Positions 57,693 to 64,000 of a stretch of DNA of 64,000 nucleotides are shown one piece after another. This DNA is from Salinimicrobium gaetbulicola (GTDB taxonomy: Bacteria > Bacteroidota > Bacteroidia > Flavobacteriales > Flavobacteriaceae). The position numbers were made by a program, and so were the translations under genes. Within the stretch, counting starts at the first letter, position 1. The number at the start of each line of letters is the position of its first letter. The notes beneath the pieces were generated by a model. That model saw only the letters and a list, made by a program, of their open reading frames with translations. It ran no database searches and was not told the DNA's origin. Where the stretch lies: NCBI RefSeq assembly GCF_042676025.1, contig NZ_JBHTJP010000035.1:806001-870000 (forward strand), in the 5' to 3' direction.

Positions 57693-59090
57693 TTAGTCTA
57701 TATCCCAGAAAATTGTGTTAGTCTTAGTGTCTCCACCAATTGCTGAAGCTGCTGCCTCATAACCTGATGGGTTAAGAGTTGCCTCAGATGCCGGGTACAG
57801 GAATCTTGTAGGAATATCTCCAAGGGTCATGCCTTCCGGTGCTTGGAATGGAAGAGAATCTAAAATTCTCCAGGTTGTCCAACCTTCAAATGCGTTATTG
57901 TAAAGCGCGATCCATTTTTGTTTAGCGATTTTTGCTAAATCATCTCCTGGAGCCGTTGCCCAAGCAACATCTGGCTGAGCTAAGTACGCTTGAGCCTGAG
58001 CTTCAGTAAGACCCCACTCCAAGAAAGAAGCGGTAACACCTGCTTCGTAATGTGCTTGAGCAGTTCCCCCTACACTATAATTACGAGCAACAGCCTCAGC
58101 TAATAAGAAGTGTACTTCAGAAGCAGTGATAATATCACCGTCTAAATCAGGTTGCTCCAATATAGTTCCAGGTAATGAGAAAGAAGAAGGGGAGTTAGCA
58201 CTTCCGTACACTCCTCCAATGTACTCTCCATTCACTGACTGGAAGTAAACTTCTAGTCTTGGGTCATTTAATGACTTTAACTCATCTACAAAAGTATCGG
58301 CACCCACGAAATCAGTACGTCCACTTTGAACCAATGTTACCCATAAAGGATTTGTGTTAGGAGCTCCACCGAAGTATTCAATAGCGAAGTTGTCACTATT
58401 ATCAAGGATTAAACTTCCCGCAGCTGCACTTTGAGCAAGTTGGCCATCACGAATTCTCATTGCTAATCTAAGTTTAAGAGAAGTAGCTGCTTTCTGCCAT
58501 TGAGAAACATCTCCATTATAAACCGGGTCTGCCACGGCATCAAATCCTCCAGATCCGTTCATTCCTGCAATTGCAGCATCTAATCTGGTAAGTAGATTAC
58601 CGTAAATAGTAGCAGCATCGTCATAAGACGGAGATGGATTTGTTGGGTCTAATGCATCTGTATAAGGTACATTTCCGAAAATATCAACCAATGCAGAGTA
58701 AGCATAAACTTGCATGAACTCTATTTGAGCAAGCTTTACCTGGTCAGGTGACGCCTGAGCACTGATTATTTCTTTTGCTCCTTTTAGATCCTGTAATACA
58801 TCACGGTACACAATATCCCACATGTTTCCTCCAATATTACGGGAAACCTGGTTGTATTGACTTTCATCTGGGTATGTGGTTTGTGCCCAATACTGTGCAT
58901 ATAACCTAAACACATTGACGTTTACGCTTCCAGTATGCATAAGGTCAAAGAAGTTTCGGGTCCCGTTTGTAAAAAGACCTTCTGCAGGAACTTGCGTCGG
59001 GTTCTTTGTATCTCTGTTAAGGTTTTCATCAACATCACACGAGGTAATCATGAAACCTAAACATAATATTGTTATAAGTGTTTTTTTCAT
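57693..59090 (-). CDS. SusD/RagB-like outer-membrane nutrient-binding lipoprotein
   Basis: A 465-residue lipoprotein with lipobox ITSC (Cys18). It has the SusD-like pattern: RDTKNPTQVPAEGLFTNG near the start, then a helical TPR-like core (LAQIEFMQVYAYSALVDIFG, DAATIYGNLLTRLDAAI, WQKAATSLKLRLAMRI). NAFEGWTTWRILDSLPF and a final PSEATLN-type segment follow. The protein caps the SusC barrel at the cell surface and captures the substrate. It is 11 bp downstream of susC. The substrate is unknown because no hydrolase gene accompanies the pair. Confidence 0.93.
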   Translation of the reverse strand: MKKTLITILCLGFMITSCDVDENLNRDTKNPTQVPAEGLFTNGTRNFFDLMHTGSVNVNVFRLYAQYWAQTTYPDESQYNQVSRNIGGNMWDIVYRDVLQDLKGAKEIISAQASPDQVKLAQIEFMQVYAYSALVDIFGNVPYTDALDPTNPSPSYDDAATIYGNLLTRLDAAIAGMNGSGGFDAVADPVYNGDVSQWQKAATSLKLRLAMRIRDGQLAQSAAAGSLILDNSDNFAIEYFGGAPNTNPLWVTLVQSGRTDFVGADTFVDELKSLNDPRLEVYFQSVNGEYIGGVYGSANSPSSFSLPGTILEQPDLDGDIITASEVHFLLAEAVARNYSVGGTAQAHYEAGVTASFLEWGLTEAQAQAYLAQPDVAWATAPGDDLAKIAKQKWIALYNNAFEGWTTWRILDSLPFQAPEGMTLGDIPTRFLYPASEATLNPSGYEAAASAIGGDTKTNTIFWDID

Positions 59091-59101
59091 TTTTTCTTAA
59101 A

Positions 59102-62100
59102 TTAAAATTCAAAGTTTACAGATAATCCAACTGTGCGTAATGTTGGGTAAGATCCAGAAAGGTATCCTTGAGCATTTCCAGCACCTAAACCAGATTCTGG
59201 ATCTGCGAAAGGTACGTTCTTGTCAATGATCCAAAGGTTTCTTCCTATTAAAGAAATATTACCTGAATTCATCATGTCTCCAAACCATCTTTTAACAGGT
59301 AGCTTGTAGGTGAATGCCAATTCTCTTAGTTTCACGTAAGATGCATCGTAAACTGTTAAAGCAGCCGGGTTTCTACTTGAGTTACCCCAGTAAAATGCAC
59401 CACCGTAAAAATCAGCTCTTGCTCTGGTAGTGTTTGGCTGACCATCTTCAGTCACACCTTCGTTAAGAACACCTCCGCCATCGGCAACCGCGTCTCTAAC
59501 TGGATTTCCTAATTCATTAAGTCCAGCAGTATAATATGGAAGACCGGTTCCTTGACCGTAGTGTAAATCCAAAGAGTAAACATCTCCACCTTGTTGAACA
59601 TCGATCAGGAAACTTAAAGTTAGATCTTTGTAAGATATTTTGTTTGAAACACCACCTGTCCAGTCTGGATTAGCATCTCCAATTACCTGATCAGCCACTG
59701 CTTTGTAATAACCACTAGAGTTTACAACTCTTTGACCATTCAAGTATTCAAACCCAGTACCTCTTAAAGTGTTATAAGGCTGACCTACGGTGGCATTTAA
59801 AGAAACACCTCCTTGGTAGCGATTCAATACTAGGTTTGTCTGATCTCCGTAAAGGTCAACTACAAGGTTGTCATTTTTAGCCCAGTTTACATCTATTGTC
59901 CAGTTGAAATCATCGTTAGTTACCGGTACTAAATGTAATCTTGTTTCAACACCTTTGTTCTGAAGCTCTCCTGCATTTACCCATCTAAATCCGAAACCGG
60001 TGGAAGTGGATAAAGATACTGGCATTAACTGATCTTCAGTATTCTTTTTGTACCATGTAACGTCAAGTCCGATTCTATTGTTAAATAGTCTTGCTTCCAG
60101 ACCTACCTCAATTTCTTTAGTTCTTTCTGGTACAAGTTCTGAGTTTTGCTTAGTTCCAGGGAATGAGAACATTCCTGCTCCTCCAAAACCTTCATTGATA
60201 TCATAAGTGTCAAATACGTTGTTAGCAGGAAGGTCATTACCAACTTCTGCATAACCAGCTCTTAATTTACCAAAGCTCAACACATCTGATTCAAATAAGT
60301 TTGAAAAGATCAAAGAAGAACTCACGGCGTAGTAGTTATACTCGTTGTTATCAGCTGGTAAAGCCGAGGAAATATCATAACGATCTGTCAAATCAAGGAA
60401 AATAGTGTTGTTATATCCTAAAGATGCCTGAGCGTAGAATCCGTTTACTTGCTTTTCTCGTAGGTTTTCTACTGGCTTAGGGTTAGAGTTAACAGAGTTT
60501 GATAAAGAATAAAGTCCTGGTACAATAAGTCCTCCGGCAGTAGCCTGGTGATAGAAGCTGTTCTTCGTTCTACGAACGTTCATACCAGCTACACCGGCAA
60601 CGCTAAATTCACCGTCATCACCAAAATCGTGATCTACGTTTAACATTAAATCATAGTTGTACTCGGTGAAATCGATATCTTTTCTGTCATAACCAGAAGA
60701 TTCAGTATCTCTAAGAACTCCAAATGGAGCACCTACAGATCCAACTGCTCTTCTTTCCTCTCTCAATTCCTTATAGGTATCTACCGCTGCTTTAGCAGTA
60801 ATATCTAGCCAATCTGTTGCAGAATAAGTTGCGAATAAGTTCCCGTAGAAACGGTTTCTGTTATCTGTCTGGTAGTTCTTGTAACGAGTCCAGTAAGGGT
60901 TATCCCAATAGTGTGGCTGTAAATAAGATCCTCCTAAAGCACCTTCGTGGTTCCAGGAAATGTTTTTTCCTGTCTGTTCAAAGATCTCTCTTTGAGACTC
61001 CATGTCCACGTTTACCTGCCACCACTGTCTAAACTGTGACATTAAGTTATCACTGTATCCAGTAGAGTTCCTACCGGTAGTTCTCTGTACAATGAAGTTA
61101 GCAGAAGAACCAGCTCTTAATTTGTCATTAATTTTCAAATTACCATTAAGGTTGAAAGAGTTCTTGTTCAAGTGCTGGTTTGGAAGCATACCTTCCTGAT
61201 CATAATTTGTATAACCAAGTCTGTAATCCATTCTGTCATTTCCTCCGGCTACCGCTACAGAGTTAACAAACTGCATAGAAGTTTCGAAGAAATCTGCCGG
61301 TGTAGTTGCTCCTGCAACATATGGTCTAGGAGTTAAATAATTTGCGTGCTCAGGTACGAAAGCATCCCATTGGTAAACTACAGAACCATCTAATGGCGCA
61401 CCATAAGATGCATCATCGTAAGTTGGAACTACAAGGTCAGCCGTTCCGTCACCATTCATGTCAATATCTTCAAAGTATCCTGTAGATCCATAGTATGGTC
61501 CATAACCTGCACCATATTCGTCTTGATACTCTAGGAAAGTGTCTTTGTCGATCTCACCTACGGTAACACTTGAGCTTACTGTAACTCTGGCATCACCTTT
61601 CTTACCTTGCTTGGTGGTAATGATCACAACCCCGTTCGCACCTCGAGAACCATAAACTGCAGAAGCAGCGGCACCTTTAAGTACGTTGATCGATGCGATG
61701 TCCTCTGGGTTAATATCAGACGCTGCGTTACCGTAGTCATAACCTGTACTACCACGTTGCTGAGAAGCAGTGTTGTTAATGTTGTTCGAGATTGGAATAC
61801 CATCGATAACAAATAACGGCTGGTTGTTCCCTGTCATGGAGCTTACCCCACGAATTAGGAAGTTGGCAGATCCACCAAAGTTGTTGTTGGCTTTGATCTG
61901 TACACCACTTACTTTACCAGAAAGGTTGTTAATAACGTTATCAGTCTTAACTGTAGAGACATCATCTCCTGCAACTTCCTGAGTTGCATAACCAATAGAC
62001 CTCTTTTCTCTTGAAATACCAAGAGCTGTTACCACAACTTCTTCTAATTGAGCAGCATCTTGTTGTAATACTACATCAATCTTGTCGTTGTTGGCAACAG

Positions 62101-62353
62101 TGTACTCTGCGGTTTTCATTCCCAGGAAAGAGAATACCAAAACTTCGCCTTGACTAGCCTCAATTGAGTAGTTTCCGTCAAAATCAGTTTGTTGACCACG
62201 AGTGGTACCTTTTACTAAAACGTTAACCCCTGGTAAAGGCATACCGGAGTCGTCCGTCACCGTACCGGTGATTAATTGTTGTTCCTGTGCAAAAGTTATT
62301 TGCACAACTAACGCCAGTAATAGCGTTAGAATTCCACTAAACTTTGTTTTCAT
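59102..62353 (-). CDS. SusC/RagA family TonB-linked outer-membrane transporter
   Basis: A 1,083-residue TonB-dependent transporter with a signal peptide (residues 1-22, ending QITFA). It is followed by a carboxypeptidase-D-like domain (GTVTDDSGMPLPGVNVLVKG, about 30-100), a TonB-box and plug (VTALGISREKRSIGYATQEV, FLIRGVSSMTGNNQPLFVID, GSRGANGVVIITTKQG), and a beta-barrel ending VGLSVNFEF. It imports oligosaccharides or similar ligands energised by TonB. It forms a pair with the SusD gene and ends near the terminator at 57641-57670. No catabolic genes flank it. Confidence 0.94.
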   Translation of the reverse strand: MKTKFSGILTLLLALVVQITFAQEQQLITGTVTDDSGMPLPGVNVLVKGTTRGQQTDFDGNYSIEASQGEVLVFSFLGMKTAEYTVANNDKIDVVLQQDAAQLEEVVVTALGISREKRSIGYATQEVAGDDVSTVKTDNVINNLSGKVSGVQIKANNNFGGSANFLIRGVSSMTGNNQPLFVIDGIPISNNINNTASQQRGSTGYDYGNAASDINPEDIASINVLKGAAASAVYGSRGANGVVIITTKQGKKGDARVTVSSSVTVGEIDKDTFLEYQDEYGAGYGPYYGSTGYFEDIDMNGDGTADLVVPTYDDASYGAPLDGSVVYQWDAFVPEHANYLTPRPYVAGATTPADFFETSMQFVNSVAVAGGNDRMDYRLGYTNYDQEGMLPNQHLNKNSFNLNGNLKINDKLRAGSSANFIVQRTTGRNSTGYSDNLMSQFRQWWQVNVDMESQREIFEQTGKNISWNHEGALGGSYLQPHYWDNPYWTRYKNYQTDNRNRFYGNLFATYSATDWLDITAKAAVDTYKELREERRAVGSVGAPFGVLRDTESSGYDRKDIDFTEYNYDLMLNVDHDFGDDGEFSVAGVAGMNVRRTKNSFYHQATAGGLIVPGLYSLSNSVNSNPKPVENLREKQVNGFYAQASLGYNNTIFLDLTDRYDISSALPADNNEYNYYAVSSSLIFSNLFESDVLSFGKLRAGYAEVGNDLPANNVFDTYDINEGFGGAGMFSFPGTKQNSELVPERTKEIEVGLEARLFNNRIGLDVTWYKKNTEDQLMPVSLSTSTGFGFRWVNAGELQNKGVETRLHLVPVTNDDFNWTIDVNWAKNDNLVVDLYGDQTNLVLNRYQGGVSLNATVGQPYNTLRGTGFEYLNGQRVVNSSGYYKAVADQVIGDANPDWTGGVSNKISYKDLTLSFLIDVQQGGDVYSLDLHYGQGTGLPYYTAGLNELGNPVRDAVADGGGVLNEGVTEDGQPNTTRARADFYGGAFYWGNSSRNPAALTVYDASYVKLRELAFTYKLPVKRWFGDMMNSGNISLIGRNLWIIDKNVPFADPESGLGAGNAQGYLSGSYPTLRTVGLSVNFEF

Positions 62354-62659
62354 TTTTAAGATTTGTTTGAATTAGCCAATGCCAAAAATGATAATTAAAT
62401 GTTAAGCAGGCAACTTTTTGCCTCAAAAATTTTTCTTTCCTCCGTATTATGAAGCAAAATTTAGGGTTTTGTTAACTTTTAATAAGTTTTTATGAGATTG
62501 CTTCATTATGGAAATCTCAGTCAAACTTTATTTAATCGGTAATTTTTTAAATATACGCAATGATATTGCTCAAAAAATGAGGAAATCTAATTTTATGAGT
62601 GTTTGAGTGGGAATTTTAAAATTAGGGAATGGTAAATCACTTCAGGTTTTAAGGGGGTA

Positions 62660-62701
62660 TATAATAAGGAGTGAAAAGGAGGTTGTATAATAACGAGTGA
62701 A
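62660..62701 (+). repeat. Direct repeat TATAATAAGGAGTGAA / TATAATAACGAGTGAA
   Basis: Two 16-bp copies (62660-62675, 62686-62701) differ at one base and have a 26-bp period. They lie about 80-120 bp before the str-operon promoter and share GAGTG with at least three further nearby GAGTG motifs. Confidence 0.5.
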
Positions 62702-62776
62702 TGAGTGGTTTTTCTTGGATCTGATTATTCTATTTCAGGATAAAAATCAACTCTTCTGAAAATTAATGAATTAAGA

Positions 62777-62807
62777 TTTGAATAATTAGGTTTTATTTCT
62801 ACCTTTG
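62777..62807 (+). promoter_or_regulatory. Promoter of the str operon (rpsL-rpsG-fusA)
   Basis: TTTG (62777-62780), a 19-nt spacer and TACCTTTG (62800-62807), an exact match. The leader is about 48 nt. Confidence 0.8.
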
Positions 62808-62861
62808 CAGACCTTTTAAAAAAGGGAATATTATAAAACAATAATTAGTGTAAAAGAAATT

Positions 62862-63236
62862 ATGCCAACAATTTCACAATTAGTACGAAAAGGAAGAGCC
62901 AAGATTACCAAGAAGAGTAAATCGGCTGCTTTGGATTCGTGCCCTCAAAGACGAGGTGTTTGTACGCGTGTTTACACAACTACTCCTAAGAAGCCTAACT
63001 CTGCAATGCGTAAAGTTGCAAGGGTAAGGTTGACCAATGGAAAAGAGGTGAACGCATACATACCTGGTGAGGGGCACAACCTACAAGAGCACTCGATAGT
63101 ATTGGTTAGAGGCGGAAGAGTAAAAGATTTGCCTGGAGTTAGGTATCATATCGTTCGTGGAGCTTTAGACACCGCTGGTGTAGAAGGTAGAACACAGCGT
63201 AGATCCAAGTATGGTGCAAAACGCCCTAAAAAGTAA
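62862..63236 (+). CDS. rpsL: 30S ribosomal protein S12
   Basis: A 124-residue protein of normal length, located in the 30S decoding centre. It has the expected start MPTISQLVRKGR, the conserved CPQRRGVCTRVYTTTPKKPN, then NSAMRKVARVRLTNGKEV and LPGVRYHIVRGALDTAGV, and a basic C-terminal tail (RRSKYGAKRPKK). It is the first gene of the str operon, followed by rpsG after 23 bp and fusA. Expression should be high and growth-rate dependent; the promoter is an exact consensus match. Confidence 0.98.
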   Translation: MPTISQLVRKGRAKITKKSKSAALDSCPQRRGVCTRVYTTTPKKPNSAMRKVARVRLTNGKEVNAYIPGEGHNLQEHSIVLVRGGRVKDLPGVRYHIVRGALDTAGVEGRTQRRSKYGAKRPKK

Positions 63237-63259
63237 TTAAAAACTTTTAATGTAAAGAA

Positions 63260-63736
63260 ATGAGAAAAAGACAGGCGAAAAAAAGGCCACTTTTACCAGA
63301 TCCAAAGTTTAATGATCAGTTAGTGACGCGTTTTGTTAACATGATGATGTGGGATGGTAAAAAATCTGTTGCCTTCAAAGTTTTCTATGATGCAATCGCT
63401 ATCGTAGAAGAGAAAAAACAGGACGAAGAAAAAACAGCTCTTGAGCTTTGGAAAGATGCTCTTTCTAATGTTATGCCTCACGTAGAAGTGCGTAGCCGTA
63501 GAGTAGGGGGTGCTACTTTTCAAATCCCAATGCAAATAAGACCAGACCGTAAAGTGTCAACTGCTATGAAGTGGTTGATTAGTTATGCTCGTAAGCGTAA
63601 TGAGAAATCAATGGCCCAAAAATTAGCTGCCGAAGTTTTGGCTGCAGCTAAAGAAGAAGGAGCGGCTGTGAAGAAGAGGGTTGATACCCATAAGATGGCT
63701 GAAGCGAACAAAGCATTCTCTCACTTTAGATTCTAG
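63260..63736 (+). CDS. rpsG: 30S ribosomal protein S7
   Basis: A 158-residue protein of normal length that nucleates assembly of the 30S head by binding 16S rRNA. It has the conserved start MRKRQAKKRPLLPDPKFN and the core segments VMPHVEVRSRRVGGATFQIP and RKVSTAMKWLISYARKRNE. The end, KRVDTHKMAEANKAFSHFRF, matches the family C-terminus. It lies between rpsL and fusA in the usual order, 3 bp before fusA. Confidence 0.98.
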   Translation: MRKRQAKKRPLLPDPKFNDQLVTRFVNMMMWDGKKSVAFKVFYDAIAIVEEKKQDEEKTALELWKDALSNVMPHVEVRSRRVGGATFQIPMQIRPDRKVSTAMKWLISYARKRNEKSMAQKLAAEVLAAAKEEGAAVKKRVDTHKMAEANKAFSHFRF

Positions 63737-63739
63737 AAC

Positions 63740-64000
63740 ATGGCACAAAGAGATTTAAAATTCACAAGAAATATTGGAATTGCTGCGCATATTGATGCCG
63801 GTAAAACGACGACGACAGAACGAATCCTTTTCTATACGGGAATCAGTCACAAAATTGGTGAGGTTCACGATGGTGCCGCAACTATGGACTGGATGGAGCA
63901 AGAGCAGGAGCGTGGTATTACAATTACCTCTGCTGCGACTCATTGTAAGTGGAATTACCGTGATCAGGAATATACTGTAAACATTATTGATACCCCGGGA
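63740..64000 (+). CDS. fusA: Elongation factor G, N-terminal part (runs off the window)
   Basis: The first 87 codons are in the window. The reading starts MAQRDLKFTRNIGIAAHIDA and runs through the P-loop AHIDAGKTTTTERIL (residues 15-29), then HDGAATMDWMEQEQERGITI (switch I region) and reaches DTPG (switch II) at the window edge. It is the translocation GTPase of the ribosome. It starts 3 bp after rpsG, as in the canonical str operon. Confidence 0.96.
   Translation, partial: MAQRDLKFTRNIGIAAHIDAGKTTTTERILFYTGISHKIGEVHDGAATMDWMEQEQERGITITSAATHCKWNYRDQEYTVNIIDTPG

Larger units (their letters stand above)
62354..62861. other. 508-bp divergent intergenic region between susC and rpsL
   Basis: No gene is seen. 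It holds short inverted repeats on the susC side (AGGCAA / TTGCCT at 62408-62423; TGAGATT / AATCTCA at 62493-62519), a 16-bp direct repeat with one mismatch (62660-62675, 62686-62701) within a series of GAGTG boxes, and the str-operon promoter (62777-62807). Confidence 0.6.

Overview
The window is ordinary, gene-dense chromosome of a member of the Bacteroidota, almost certainly the family Flavobacteriaceae (Gramella/Christiangramia-like is my guess; the genus is not proven). The signs are Bacteroidota-type promoters (TTTG about 19 nt before TAnnTTTG), weak or absent Shine-Dalgarno sequences, gliding and type IX secretion genes (gldJ, porV, a PorP/SprF gene and a type B sorted adhesin), a SusC/SusD pair, an Hpt-adenylate kinase fusion and the str operon.

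Layout. 1-8937: start of gltB, an acyl-CoA dehydrogenase, anmK, a glutamate dehydrogenase-family gene, nhaD, an exbB-exbD-tonB set and folC. 9046-9397: three valine tRNA genes, each followed by its own terminator. 9402-11337: the only clearly accessory stretch, with a duplicated tRNA 3' end, a possible 48-residue gene, one unrecognised 305-residue protein and a gene remnant. 11338-19370: murF, gldJ, porV, cdd, pdhA and pdhC, with no porU between gldJ and porV. 19533-26632: SDR, SprT-like, mannose-1-phosphate guanylyltransferase, DUF389, an MlaFE-like ABC pair and a PafA-like phosphatase. 26634-29135: a KAS III / methyltransferase / glycosyltransferase cluster. 29378-37991: gcvP, UbiA-like, a sigma / putative anti-sigma pair, an M3 peptidase and purKE. 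38122-40853: hpt-adk, obg and a DUF4136 lipoprotein. 40920-46572: an OmpA / PorP-SprF / type B adhesin operon. 46892-57486: mpl, radC, a deacetylase-like gene, yjjG, three envelope genes, rarA, rhomboid, rlmB and a hypothetical. 57693-62353: susD and susC. 62862-64000: rpsL, rpsG and the start of fusA.

How the genes fit together. Envelope functions dominate: peptidoglycan synthesis and recycling (murF, mpl, anmK), TonB energisation serving the SusCD transporter, Mla-like lipid transport, and the type IX secretion system with one of its substrates. Central metabolism is represented by pyruvate dehydrogenase E1 alpha and E2, the glycine cleavage P protein, glutamate metabolism and purine synthesis and salvage.

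The most interesting non-textbook signals are two small-RNA-like elements (36203-36330 on +, with a 6S-like fold; 46632-46720 on -, upstream of the type B adhesin operon), a strong structured leader before gldJ, the tRNA-Val-linked accessory locus, and several promoters so close to the start codon that leaderless mRNAs are predicted. I found no CRISPR array, insertion sequence, integrase or clearly recognisable defence system.
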